From positions 186,001-250,000 of the forward strand of contig NZ_JPJI01000026.1 of NCBI RefSeq assembly GCF_000732625.1: a DNA stretch of 64,000 nucleotides. The letters are read 5' to 3'. Positions within the stretch are counted from its first letter, which is position 1. Every line of letters begins with the position of its first letter. Shown piece by piece: positions 51,258 through 61,596 of this stretch. Origin of the DNA: Nonlabens ulvanivorans. GTDB taxonomy: Bacteria > Bacteroidota > Bacteroidia > Flavobacteriales > Flavobacteriaceae. The notes under the pieces were generated by a model. It saw nothing but the letters and a program-made list of their open reading frames with translations. It had not been told where the DNA came from and did no database searches. A program made the translations under genes and the position numbers.

Positions 51258-52976
51258 ATGGGGAGGAATGTTCAAATCGTTTTTACATTATTATTGTGTT
51301 TATTGATGGGTTTTCATGTTAGTAAGGCACAAGATGAAAAAGAAGATAAAAAGTCACCTATTCAGGTTACAGGAAGTTTAGGTTTTTACTATGACTACTA
51401 TTCTTATACACAAGAAAACTATGCAAGTTTTAGACCTCGATATCCCGAAAATCTATTAAGACTTAACGCTCAAATGAGCATCAACTTTGGCAAGCACTTT
51501 AGTATACCTATAAGTGTCAACGTTACTAATCAAGACGTTATTTATAATTTACCTAGTGTACCAGAAGAAAGTGCTCTAGATTATATTCAAAATCCAGCAA
51601 ACAACATAAGTATCAATCCTAAGTACAAATGGGCTCAAGGCTTTTTTGGTACGCAAACACCTATGTACACACCACTAACTACTGGTGACATTCCCATCTT
51701 TGGAGTTGGTCTAGAAATAAACCCAGGTAAATTTATTCTATCTGCAGCAGTAGGGAAATCTCAACGTGCTATCGAACCAGATATATTATTAAACGTACCT
51801 GGCGCCTATGAACAAAGTATTATCACGGCACGCATAGGAGTAGGAAAAATAGAAGGCTCTAAATTCACAATTAACGTAGTACGTGTGAGAGATCATAAAA
51901 ATTCTGTTCTTGCTAATCCCATAGGAATAGAACCTATTGAAGGTTTGACCATTTCACCCTACGCAGAATTTAAGGTGTTTAAAAAATTAAACATCCGTAC
52001 AGAGACTGCTGGATCTATATTTACCAAAGATCTCTTTAATAATGGAGTCATCGATGAAGATTACATAACGGCAGTAGAAGATTTTATCACCGTTAATGCA
52101 AGTACTACCGCAGACTTCTCTCATAACACACGTATAGACTGGAAAGGAGATAAATTTCAATTAGGTGGTGAAGTACAATATATAGGTCCAGGATTTTTAC
52201 CTGTGGGATATCGATTTGTAGAACGCGACATCCTAGATTATAAGGTCAATACTGGTATGAAACTATTTGACAACAAAGTAAACTTTACAGGTAGTTTTGG
52301 TATAAGAACTAATAATTTAAACGATACAAAATTATCGTCTTCAGAACGCATTATTTCTAATGCAAACCTATTTGCGCAAGTGACAGAATCTTTCTCTGTC
52401 AACCTCAATTACAGCAACTTTGGATTCAAAAACGATGCTAACATATTGAATCAACGCATAGAACTAGTCAATAATTCCATCACGGTATCGCCTTCCTACA
52501 CGTTTAAAACAGAAAAGTACATGCACCTTATTACAGGTAATGTGGCGCTGACCAGTTTTGAGCAATTTGATGTCGTTAGTAACGCTTTCGCGAAAGCGGA
52601 AAATACCACCTACTCTATCAATTATAATATCTCTTTCTTAGAAAAGCCTTTGAGCATCGGTTTACAAGGCATCTATCTAGAAAACCAATTACCTACTGGA
52701 GATTTTACCATGTTGAATTATGGTCTTATAGCCAGCTACAAAATGCTAGATAAAAAATTAACGCCTTCCATAGGATTCAACTTTGCTCATGTAGACGTTC
52801 CTGGATTCACTACAGATTATAGAAAAAATTTAAACCTAAGATTGGGTTATAAACTGACTAAAAAACTGCAATGTAAACTGCAGTATCGCTACACAAATTT
52901 CAGATACGGTAATTCTAAACCTGGTGCCGCACTGGATCAAAATAGAGTTCAATTCTCTATTCAACAACGATTTTAA
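51258..52976 (+). CDS. Outer-membrane beta-barrel protein, head of surface operon
   Basis: A 572-residue protein from the ATG at 51258 (MGRNVQIVFTLLLCLLMGFH); the frame opens with TTG at 51225. Signal peptide ends at SKAQ. The body is alternating beta strands with aromatic ends, many short turns (SITVSPSYTFKTEKYMHLIT, KLTPSIGFNFAHVDVPG), and it ends SIQQRF with the C-terminal Phe recognised by BAM. About 18-22 strands, so a large barrel. The palindrome at 52584 is read as NAFAKAENT in a surface loop. The giant protein gene follows 11 bp downstream. Confidence 0.85.
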   Translation: MGRNVQIVFTLLLCLLMGFHVSKAQDEKEDKKSPIQVTGSLGFYYDYYSYTQENYASFRPRYPENLLRLNAQMSINFGKHFSIPISVNVTNQDVIYNLPSVPEESALDYIQNPANNISINPKYKWAQGFFGTQTPMYTPLTTGDIPIFGVGLEINPGKFILSAAVGKSQRAIEPDILLNVPGAYEQSIITARIGVGKIEGSKFTINVVRVRDHKNSVLANPIGIEPIEGLTISPYAEFKVFKKLNIRTETAGSIFTKDLFNNGVIDEDYITAVEDFITVNASTTADFSHNTRIDWKGDKFQLGGEVQYIGPGFLPVGYRFVERDILDYKVNTGMKLFDNKVNFTGSFGIRTNNLNDTKLSSSERIISNANLFAQVTESFSVNLNYSNFGFKNDANILNQRIELVNNSITVSPSYTFKTEKYMHLITGNVALTSFEQFDVVSNAFAKAENTTYSINYNISFLEKPLSIGLQGIYLENQLPTGDFTMLNYGLIASYKMLDKKLTPSIGFNFAHVDVPGFTTDYRKNLNLRLGYKLTKKLQCKLQYRYTNFRYGNSKPGAALDQNRVQFSIQQRF

Positions 52977-52987
52977 TACACTGGATT

Positions 52988-55900
52988 ATGAAAAAGATAT
53001 TATTAATATTAGTTTTCGCATGCTGTTGTCAATGGGCTCAAGCACAATTACAAGCCACACTTAATGTAGATTCAAATCCTACTCCAGAATTAAGTGAATG
53101 GGTAAATCGTAATAATCTCGCCATTTTAACGGTGACTAATCCAGTTGCTGGTCTGACTATCGATTACCAAATTAAAGTTAGTCTACTATTAGATGGTGAT
53201 GTAAAATTAACTACCGATAGATCTGTACCATATATGACGGCTGATCTAGGTACAGAAACATTTCTTGCAGATGAGTTGATCCCATATACTGCGGTACAGT
53301 TTATAGATGCTAAGTTTAAAGATAAAGTGTCTCGCACTGGTATGTTACCACCTGGCTCCTACAGTTTTTGTGTAGAGTTATTAGATCAAGAAGGTCGCAG
53401 TTTAACGCAACCAGAACAAATCTGTAGACCTATGATCATTACAGATTATCAAATGCCAGAACTACTTTCACCTGTAGATGATAAAGTAATCGATCCTTTA
53501 TTGATTAACAGTCTCATGTTTCAATGGACACCACTAGTTCCTGTACCAGATGCCATGACTGGTATCACTTACCTAATTGCCGTAAGTGAAGTGCAGCCTG
53601 GACAAACGCCTAGTCAAGCATTCAGTGTGAATTACCCGATTATAGAAGAAGAAGTAACCATCGGGACGCAATTCATATGGCCACTAGATATCCCAGCACC
53701 AGATGAGGATCAACAATATGTTTGGGGAATTAAACCTATGACTAGAGAAGGTAATACTTATCGAGAAAAAAACAATGGTTTTGTAGATTATGGAGTGTTT
53801 ACCGTACGCGGCAATAATAAAAGCGGTGATGAAAAAAGTAATAACAATGATTTTACAAGCAATAATAAAGATCAACGTAGCAATGACGATTTAAGTGGCG
53901 ATAATAAAAATCCTAAAGTTCCTATTCCTTGGGAATGTGAACCAAATCCATTCACAGATGGCAATGACTTATTTTTCTCTTTTGACAATAAAGATAATGG
54001 TGCTGATATAGAGTTAAAAGGATTAATGCAAGTTCAAAATCAATTTTTATCACAATATCCTGGTGCTATTTCTCTAAGTCAGCATCAATTAATTACTTAC
54101 ATCGATTGGGGTTGTGACGCCCATAATATGGAAATGATAGCTCCTAATACATCAAGTGTAAGGCATGATTATAACAATAACGATCATCAACGGACTCCTG
54201 AACGCCATGATATCTCTACACCTGATGAGGTAACAGTTCATTTTAAATTAATTAATAAACAAACTGGAGAAAGCTGTGAAGTTCAAGTATCTAAAAAATT
54301 AACTGGTTGTGATTTCCCTTCACAAGATGATTTTGAAGACGCTTTAGAATTTGTTATGGATCCAGATGAAGAAAATTATCCTCTTAACCTATATCTAGAT
54401 GGAATTAGCGATTTTACAGAACAATTAGATAGCTATGTATATGATTCCAGAAACACTAATAAAAGACCGAATATAGAATTATTTATAAGCTATGACAGTG
54501 AGCATGAAGAAGAACCTATTATAGATGGCAGCCCTAGATACAATGGAGCGGTATCTCCTTATCCATATGGTGATGATGGATCTATGCAATTCTTATCTCA
54601 TAATTACTCTTTAGACTGCATGGACGGACCTGATATTCCAACGGAGATATGTCTGACCTATGTAACAGAACGTAAGATAGATGGCGAAAAAATTATTTGT
54701 CAGAAAACCTATTGTATACCATTACCTGATGAGACCATCGAGGCTTTAATTGACTTATATACTAAAAATGAAGATGCTGCTGACACAAATGACAAAGCTG
54801 GTGAAGAAGAATGTGATTGTCTAGATAAAAGCAGTGTGACTATTCCAGATCTTACCATGGACTATACCGCAAATGGAGCTGGCACAGAACATACACTCAC
54901 TATTCCTGGTTCACCAGCAGTTCTACAATCCATTATAGATTGTATGGCTACAAATGAACAATTTGAAGGTATGGAAAATATGGATGGGCATCAGGAATAT
55001 AATTATCAAGAACATTTTTTTACAGGAACAGTAACACATGAATGGCATATACCAGATGCTATAAATGACCCTAGTAACACACATATGTTTACCGTTCTAG
55101 AGGACACAGATCAACCACTAGCAGAATTTGTGACCGTAACTTTTCATATTATAAATGATAATGCTGGGATAGATTGTTATTTCACACAAGACGTGCCTGT
55201 ACCACATGATGCATATAACGCGATAAACGGGACAGAAGAATGTGAATGTGATGATGACACAACGCTTACTGAGCCAGCACTTACCTTATTAAGACCAGAT
55301 GTTGTCGAGGAACCTCGAGAAATTTTATTCGGCGGAATTACGGCTTATAGAGATTACTTATTAAATTGTAATAGTAATTACAGCCTTTCTACTCACTCTA
55401 TGGAAGTCAACATTAATTGGGACGATGACCATGACGAAGAGTCTATAGTAAATGCTGGACCTTTTACACATGCTTATGATACAGAAAATCATCAAATTCC
55501 ATCTGAAATATGTGTAACCTTTACCATAACGCCTTTATTCCCTTCAAGCGATGGTCAAGCGTGTGAGGTAACTAAGTGTTTACCGGTGCCTGTAGAATGG
55601 TTAGCATTAAATACTGCAGCTGAAGGAGATGGAGACATCGCTGATGGAGATAGCATTTTTGCAGGTGAACATGTGGATGGACAAGGTGAGTTTGAAATAG
55701 TCATAGACAGCATCTCAGGAGATGGCCCATATTCTGGAACTGGAATCACACATATCCCATGGTTACTCGCAAACGTGGCTGTAGAATTCACCGATATTAC
55801 CGTAGACGCAGATGCAAATCTTGTTTCTGGAGAAATCACAGTAATAGTAGCCGATACAGCGCCTGCTTATCCTTATGGATGTGTAGGAATGGGACACGAT

Positions 55901-58900
55901 AATGCCGATGATATTCAAGATTGGTTAACCACAGATGGAGCTATCGTTGAGTACACACCTGCACTACCCTTTCTTGCACCTTTAGAAGCTCCATTTGGAA
56001 TTGAATTTCCTGGTGGTGATATTATCGCAGTAAGTTCTATGGTTTTTAAACCTGCAAAATCAGAGTTTAATTTACTAGTCATCAAACAATTTGAGCCAGA
56101 CGTGAATCCAGATCAAGTATTAGGATTTAAAGCCTGTGATACAGACTTTCATCTAGCAGCACCTGTATGGCCACCAGAAAGACTAGAACTACTTGAAGAT
56201 ATTACTATAGGAAACGTCAATAATAAAATCACCTTCACATTTAAAGCTCCAGTACCAGGAACTAGTCCTGGTTGTTTTATAGAATGGGGCAGTTCAGGAA
56301 TTACTAACTATGCTGTTGAACTGGATGTAGATTTTACTAGAGAATGGTTAATTCCTGTAGATGAAATTGATGGAACAGAAAAATCAACAGCAAACCTGGT
56401 AGGCGCAGGAACTGCATGGGAAGGAATAGTACTTACTGGTAATCTTGAAGAATCTATATTATCTGCTACAATACCCGACCCAGATAATGGTACACCTACA
56501 GATTCTGGAGCACATGACTTTATTATTCTTGCCGACGAGATTGCCATGGATATGTCTGATACCATGAACACGCCTGGAATGTCCTTTCCTCCAATTTACA
56601 CTGGTGAAACTACCAATCTTTTTAGAGGTTTTTATATGGATGAATTAACGGTAAAATTCTCTCCTAATAAAATGAATACACCAAGTGGTGGTCCTATAGA
56701 AGTGAGCATTAATGACATGATCATAGATGATACTGGAATCACACTAACTGCTGAGGTAGAAAATCTCATCGCTTTCGGCGGTGCGGAAGTTGGTGATATG
56801 GTTGCTAGTGTAGATCGTATTTATCTAGAAATACTATCTAGCAATTTTGTAGAAGCTGGCGTTGAAGGTCGTATCGCTATACCAGTAAATGAAGGAAATG
56901 GAATTGATAACTCACTTGCCTATACTGCTTTGTTTAATAACCCGTTAGATCCAGCGTTGAATAACAATTTTCAAATAATTCTAGAACCAGATCAACCTAT
57001 ACAGAATGATCTTTTCGGTGGTGGACAATTTACTCTTGATGAGACTTCAAACTTATCAGGTTACTTTGATAAAGATAAAAGAACCTTTACCATGGATCTT
57101 AATGGTGATTTTGCGTGGGAAGATGCTACCGTAGGGCCTGTAGATCAAATCAACATGGCATTAGGATTTGAAGGGTTAGGATTTGATTATGACAGCAGTT
57201 TATCCAGCAATAAATTATCCTTTGATGCAGGAAACTGGGCTTTTGCAAGTCCACAAAAGAAAGCTGCAAATTTCCCTGTGACGATTGAAGAAATTAAATT
57301 CAATCAAATGACTACTACTGGCAATCAATTAATGCGCGGTAAATTAAATTTTGATTTGATTTTCAATCTCTCAAAGAAAATAGGAGGACGATCAACATTA
57401 GGAATAGAAGGAGCCATTACAGATACTAAATCTAGTGGTGGGAAAACTTTTGATCCAGAATTATTAGGTGTAGTCATAGATGAAATTCATGTCTCTGCAG
57501 ATTTAGCAGCCGTGAAAATAGATGGAATGATTGCTTTTAGGACTAATGATCCTGTATATGGAAATGGGTTTCTAGGAACGCTAGAGGCCGAGTTTAAAGC
57601 TGGTGGTATTAAAGTGAGTGCACTGGCAGAGTTCGGAAATACCACTTACAACCACACTAGTCCTTACCGATACTGGCGTGTTGAAGCTGCAGCAACTTTC
57701 CCTGCTCCAGGAATTACATTTTTACCAGGAATTGCCTTTAGAGGTTTTGGCGGTGGAGCTTTTCAAAATATGATTGCGACGCCTGATGGAAGTGATTTTA
57801 TATTCACACCAGAGTATGATCAACTAGGTTTCAGAGCAAATGCAGTTATCGCAACGACTCCTAAAGAAGAGACTTTTAACGCAGACGTAGGACTACTGGC
57901 TGCATTTTCTGGTAGTGGCGGTATGACCAATATTGCTTTTACCGGAGACTTCTTTGTAGGAGCAAAAATTGTAGATCGCAGCAAAGCCAAAATAGATGGT
58001 GCCGTAGGTGTTAGTTACAATTTTCCAAACAAGAAATTTATTTTAACCGCAGCTGTAAATATAAATGCACCACCTATCACGACTCCATCACCTATGAACT
58101 TGATTCTTGATATTGATGGAAAGAAGAATGAATGGTTCTTCAAATTTGGAGAACCCGATTATTTAAATACCGTTAATATAAGTGGAGTTTCCTTATATGA
58201 ATATCTCATGTTTGGAAATAAAATCCCATTTCCAGGTGGATTTACGACGAGATTCAAGAATAACTATTACAGTGCCGTAGGGAACTATCCTTATGCAGGA
58301 ACCACTGGTTCTGGTGGTGTAGGCAGTAATACAGAGCAAGGAAAAGGATTTGCCATGGGAATAGGTTTTATGTTTGATAAAAGTGGAGAATATAAAGTCA
58401 CAAAATTCAATAGCGGAGAAAAAAAACATGTCTTAGGATGGGATCTAGCCGCTGGAGCAGAACTACATCTCTCTTACATGCAGTATGTAGGTAGTTGTGG
58501 AGGATACACTCCATTAGGTATCAACGGTTATAGAGCAAAAGGTGGATTAGGAATGTACGGTACTGCTGGTGCTAGAGTAACAAGATATAAAAAGAACGGA
58601 AGTACAAAATGGAATATTAACATCGCATCTATAAAAGCTGGCGCCTGGATAACGGGAGAATTTCCAAAACCAGTCTATGCCGCTGGTGCGGTAGAAGGTG
58701 AAGTAGGTCTTTTTGATGATCTTATTTCATTTGACTTTTATCAAGCTTTTGAATACGGAACTTATTGTAACAATGGTAGTGCGAGTTCTGGTGCGCCAGT
58801 GACACAAGGAGATGCCGCTGCAGAACAGCAAAATGCATTAATTACTTATGTAAAAGCCAGTCCTGGTGCTAATTTCCCTTTACAGCAGCCTGTTATTGCA

Positions 58901-59500
58901 AAATTTGGTTTAACTCCAGACGTTGCGTTTGATGTCAGCGAGCAACAATCAAACGGTACCGTAGAAATGCGTACTTTCAAAATGGTAAAAACTCAATCAT
59001 TTAAAATTGAAAATGAAACGACAGGAGCTTGGGAATTTGTAAACTTAGCACAAAAACAAAATAACCTCGGTGAATACTTATATATTAAACAAGCAAGTAC
59101 AATGACAGCTACTATAGCTGCAGTAGCTATGCCACCTGCACCTAGTTTTGGGCTTTTAGGAATTGCCCCAGCAGCTTCAGTATATACTTCTTCACCTGCA
59201 ATGGGAATATCTGGCTTATCTACTACAACCGCAGTTGCTGGACCTAGTTCTCTTACCTCATTTCCGGTAACACCTAGCAGTGATTATGACGACTTACCAC
59301 CAGATCCAGATCCTGTAATTAATGATTTACTGTACAATCGCAGATATAAATTTACGGTAACAGCAACATTAAAAGAGTACGTAGGAAACAGTTGGGTTAC
59401 CGCTGTTAAAAACGATGGAACTCCGGTTACCCAAACAATCACTAAAACATTTAGTACGGGACCGGTGGTCGCAGTAGCAGCTAGTACTTCAACATTTTAA
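52988..59500 (+). CDS. Giant secreted TANFOR-like surface protein (2170 aa)
   Basis: Signal peptide MKKILLILVFACCCQWAQAQ. Residues about 25-260 have the TANFOR plan: strand repeats, LPPGSYSFCVELLDQEGRSL, the Fn3-like LLINSLMFQWTPLVPVP and QQYVWGIKPMTREGN. About 310-900 is Asp/Glu/Asn rich with at least two repeats starting EECDCLDKSSVTIPDLTMDY and EECECDDDTTLTEPALTLLR, paired with CLPVPVEWL-type ends, each with conserved Cys. The C-terminal half is Gly-rich beta structure (GFLGTLEAEFKAGGIKVSAL). No T9SS sorting tail is clear. The family name is from memory. Likely exported and co-expressed with the barrel upstream. Confidence 0.75.
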   Translation: MKKILLILVFACCCQWAQAQLQATLNVDSNPTPELSEWVNRNNLAILTVTNPVAGLTIDYQIKVSLLLDGDVKLTTDRSVPYMTADLGTETFLADELIPYTAVQFIDAKFKDKVSRTGMLPPGSYSFCVELLDQEGRSLTQPEQICRPMIITDYQMPELLSPVDDKVIDPLLINSLMFQWTPLVPVPDAMTGITYLIAVSEVQPGQTPSQAFSVNYPIIEEEVTIGTQFIWPLDIPAPDEDQQYVWGIKPMTREGNTYREKNNGFVDYGVFTVRGNNKSGDEKSNNNDFTSNNKDQRSNDDLSGDNKNPKVPIPWECEPNPFTDGNDLFFSFDNKDNGADIELKGLMQVQNQFLSQYPGAISLSQHQLITYIDWGCDAHNMEMIAPNTSSVRHDYNNNDHQRTPERHDISTPDEVTVHFKLINKQTGESCEVQVSKKLTGCDFPSQDDFEDALEFVMDPDEENYPLNLYLDGISDFTEQLDSYVYDSRNTNKRPNIELFISYDSEHEEEPIIDGSPRYNGAVSPYPYGDDGSMQFLSHNYSLDCMDGPDIPTEICLTYVTERKIDGEKIICQKTYCIPLPDETIEALIDLYTKNEDAADTNDKAGEEECDCLDKSSVTIPDLTMDYTANGAGTEHTLTIPGSPAVLQSIIDCMATNEQFEGMENMDGHQEYNYQEHFFTGTVTHEWHIPDAINDPSNTHMFTVLEDTDQPLAEFVTVTFHIINDNAGIDCYFTQDVPVPHDAYNAINGTEECECDDDTTLTEPALTLLRPDVVEEPREILFGGITAYRDYLLNCNSNYSLSTHSMEVNINWDDDHDEESIVNAGPFTHAYDTENHQIPSEICVTFTITPLFPSSDGQACEVTKCLPVPVEWLALNTAAEGDGDIADGDSIFAGEHVDGQGEFEIVIDSISGDGPYSGTGITHIPWLLANVAVEFTDITVDADANLVSGEITVIVADTAPAYPYGCVGMGHDNADDIQDWLTTDGAIVEYTPALPFLAPLEAPFGIEFPGGDIIAVSSMVFKPAKSEFNLLVIKQFEPDVNPDQVLGFKACDTDFHLAAPVWPPERLELLEDITIGNVNNKITFTFKAPVPGTSPGCFIEWGSSGITNYAVELDVDFTREWLIPVDEIDGTEKSTANLVGAGTAWEGIVLTGNLEESILSATIPDPDNGTPTDSGAHDFIILADEIAMDMSDTMNTPGMSFPPIYTGETTNLFRGFYMDELTVKFSPNKMNTPSGGPIEVSINDMIIDDTGITLTAEVENLIAFGGAEVGDMVASVDRIYLEILSSNFVEAGVEGRIAIPVNEGNGIDNSLAYTALFNNPLDPALNNNFQIILEPDQPIQNDLFGGGQFTLDETSNLSGYFDKDKRTFTMDLNGDFAWEDATVGPVDQINMALGFEGLGFDYDSSLSSNKLSFDAGNWAFASPQKKAANFPVTIEEIKFNQMTTTGNQLMRGKLNFDLIFNLSKKIGGRSTLGIEGAITDTKSSGGKTFDPELLGVVIDEIHVSADLAAVKIDGMIAFRTNDPVYGNGFLGTLEAEFKAGGIKVSALAEFGNTTYNHTSPYRYWRVEAAATFPAPGITFLPGIAFRGFGGGAFQNMIATPDGSDFIFTPEYDQLGFRANAVIATTPKEETFNADVGLLAAFSGSGGMTNIAFTGDFFVGAKIVDRSKAKIDGAVGVSYNFPNKKFILTAAVNINAPPITTPSPMNLILDIDGKKNEWFFKFGEPDYLNTVNISGVSLYEYLMFGNKIPFPGGFTTRFKNNYYSAVGNYPYAGTTGSGGVGSNTEQGKGFAMGIGFMFDKSGEYKVTKFNSGEKKHVLGWDLAAGAELHLSYMQYVGSCGGYTPLGINGYRAKGGLGMYGTAGARVTRYKKNGSTKWNINIASIKAGAWITGEFPKPVYAAGAVEGEVGLFDDLISFDFYQAFEYGTYCNNGSASSGAPVTQGDAAAEQQNALITYVKASPGANFPLQQPVIAKFGLTPDVAFDVSEQQSNGTVEMRTFKMVKTQSFKIENETTGAWEFVNLAQKQNNLGEYLYIKQASTMTATIAAVAMPPAPSFGLLGIAPAASVYTSSPAMGISGLSTTTAVAGPSSLTSFPVTPSSDYDDLPPDPDPVINDLLYNRRYKFTVTATLKEYVGNSWVTAVKNDGTPVTQTITKTFSTGPVVAVAASTSTF

Positions 59501-59509
59501 ATAAAGGAC

Positions 59510-61579
59510 ATGAAAAAATATCTATCAATCATATTTATCAGCTTTTTATTTTTGTTTTCCGCTTTCGCGAAAGCGCAACAAGAACCGACTACCGTAATAA
59601 AAACCAAAGGACGGTATATCAATAATACCGTTGAGTTAAGATTTTTTCCTGACAGAAAAAGTACCATGAAACTTGCATTTAAATCTGGTTTTATAATTGA
59701 GCGAGCAAACGGTAGCGCAGGAAATTTTATAGAAATAGGTCGTACTACACCATATAGTGAAGCGCAGTGGCTAGAAGTCATGAACGCTGCTCCAAATGAA
59801 GATAAAATGAACGAAATAGAACTTGCTATGGATTTTTATCTAGATGTACTTGAGGATAATGGTGGTACGATGAGTTTTAACGACGGAATAGGCGAACTTA
59901 AGAATCAAAAAGCAGCTGAAGATTTTCAACTAATGATCTCTTTACTTACCGCTATAAAAAATGCCGAAGCTGCAAAAGGATTAGGGTTTTCTTATGTGGA
60001 CCAGACTGTAGAGAATGGAGTTGATTACACTTATAGAGTTAAACTAGTTGCACCATCAACAATTTATAAAATAGAATCTATTCCATTCAGTATAAAAGCA
60101 ATTAATAATTCAGATGCCCTTAAAAATAAAGTTTACATAAAAACAGGTGATACAGAACTAGGGTTTGTCTGGAATGAACATCCTGACTTGAGCGGTGTCG
60201 ATGTAGAACGTACTATTAATGGTAAGAACGTTAAACTTAACAAGGCTCCTATTTATGCCATAAGAGGTAGCGACTATGACGGCCCTAAACGTACTGGATT
60301 TGATGAAGACAGTTTAGTTAACTATCAAAAATATACGTATCGTTTCTATGCTCAAACTCTCTTTGGAGAACGAGTACAGTTTGCAGAAGTAACAGGAATG
60401 CCTCGCGATAGAAAGCCACCACAGCAACCTTTTTTAAAGCAACCACAGCATGCTCAACCTGATGAGGTACATATCGAGTGGGAAATGCAAGCACCTATTG
60501 CTGGAGATTTTAAAGGTTTTGCCATATCAAGATCTGAAGAAAACAACGGTACATTTACCTTACTGCACGATAAATTATTACCGCAAACAGCTCGTAAATT
60601 TATAGACAAATCATTCTTGATGGATAAAACTAATTACTATCTCGTACAGGCAGTTGATACCGCAAATAATGTAAGTTCATCTTTTCCTGTAGCGGTAACA
60701 CTAATTGATAGTATTCCACCTAGTAAACCTATATTTATTAAAGGTAAAATAGATTCCACTGGTGTCGTTACTGTTGATATTAAGAAAAACCCAGAGGCGG
60801 ATTTAATGGGATATAGATTATATAGATCTAACGCTGCAGAGCATGAATTTTCTGCAATTAAAGAAGGTTTTCTATCTATTGATAGTATGGGTAGAGATGT
60901 AAAAACCGTATATAAAGATACCGTTACTTTAAAGTCTTTAACTCCTTATATATATTATAGAGTTGAAGCTCTTGATTTTAATCACAACACATCCGAATTT
61001 TCAGAAATTTTGAAAGTCAAAAGACCAGATAAAATTGCTCCTACCACTCCAGTATTTAAAAAAATAAAATCTACTGAAGATGTTATCGAATTACAGTTTG
61101 CCTTGAGTAAAAGTATAGACGTAAAAGAACAAATCCTCTATCGTAAAACAGACCTTAAAGCACCATGGGAAAAATATCAAGTTTTAAAAAATGACCAACT
61201 TACCTTCATAGATAAAAATGTAAAAAAAGGAACGATTTATTATTATAGTATGAGAGCAATCGATGAAAGTGAAAATGCATCAGAATATGCAGTTCCGGTA
61301 CAAGGTAAAACCTATAAGACTGGTGTTAGACCACCTGTAGAAGATTTAAGAATTACTACTAAAAATGGTGAGGTCACTCTAGTTTGGAGTTATAAAGACT
61401 TAAATAAAGAAACCTATTTTGTGATTTACAAGAAAAATAAAGATGGTCAGTTTGTGAGACACGGTAGGTCGTTAAAATTACGCTTCAGCGAAAGCGAAAA
61501 AAACAAAAGCACCTATGCTGTTAAAGTATTTACAACTGACGGTGGGCAATCTAAATTAAGTAAAGAAGTAAGTATTTAA
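59510..61579 (+). CDS. Secreted FN3-type repeat protein
   Basis: A 689-residue protein with signal peptide (residues 1-22), whose end is formed by the palindrome at 59561 (SAFAKAQQ). Several fibronectin III-like domains follow, seen as YTYRVKLVAPSTIYKIESIP (about 175), DYTYRFYAQ near 280, VHIEWEMQAPIAGDFKGFAI (about 325) and VEALDFNHNTSEFSEILKVK (about 490), each with the YxYxVxAxD.. closing strand. Good ribosome-binding site AAAGGA 5 bp ahead. Nine bp behind the giant gene, so a partner of it on the surface. Confidence 0.85.
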   Translation: MKKYLSIIFISFLFLFSAFAKAQQEPTTVIKTKGRYINNTVELRFFPDRKSTMKLAFKSGFIIERANGSAGNFIEIGRTTPYSEAQWLEVMNAAPNEDKMNEIELAMDFYLDVLEDNGGTMSFNDGIGELKNQKAAEDFQLMISLLTAIKNAEAAKGLGFSYVDQTVENGVDYTYRVKLVAPSTIYKIESIPFSIKAINNSDALKNKVYIKTGDTELGFVWNEHPDLSGVDVERTINGKNVKLNKAPIYAIRGSDYDGPKRTGFDEDSLVNYQKYTYRFYAQTLFGERVQFAEVTGMPRDRKPPQQPFLKQPQHAQPDEVHIEWEMQAPIAGDFKGFAISRSEENNGTFTLLHDKLLPQTARKFIDKSFLMDKTNYYLVQAVDTANNVSSSFPVAVTLIDSIPPSKPIFIKGKIDSTGVVTVDIKKNPEADLMGYRLYRSNAAEHEFSAIKEGFLSIDSMGRDVKTVYKDTVTLKSLTPYIYYRVEALDFNHNTSEFSEILKVKRPDKIAPTTPVFKKIKSTEDVIELQFALSKSIDVKEQILYRKTDLKAPWEKYQVLKNDQLTFIDKNVKKGTIYYYSMRAIDESENASEYAVPVQGKTYKTGVRPPVEDLRITTKNGEVTLVWSYKDLNKETYFVIYKKNKDGQFVRHGRSLKLRFSESEKNKSTYAVKVFTTDGGQSKLSKEVSI

Positions 61580-61596
61580 TAGTATTTTTATACAGA

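Noticed and set aside
53684-58429. Minus-strand open frames opposite the giant protein gene
   Set aside because: Shadows of the long plus-strand gene; no start context or motif supports them.
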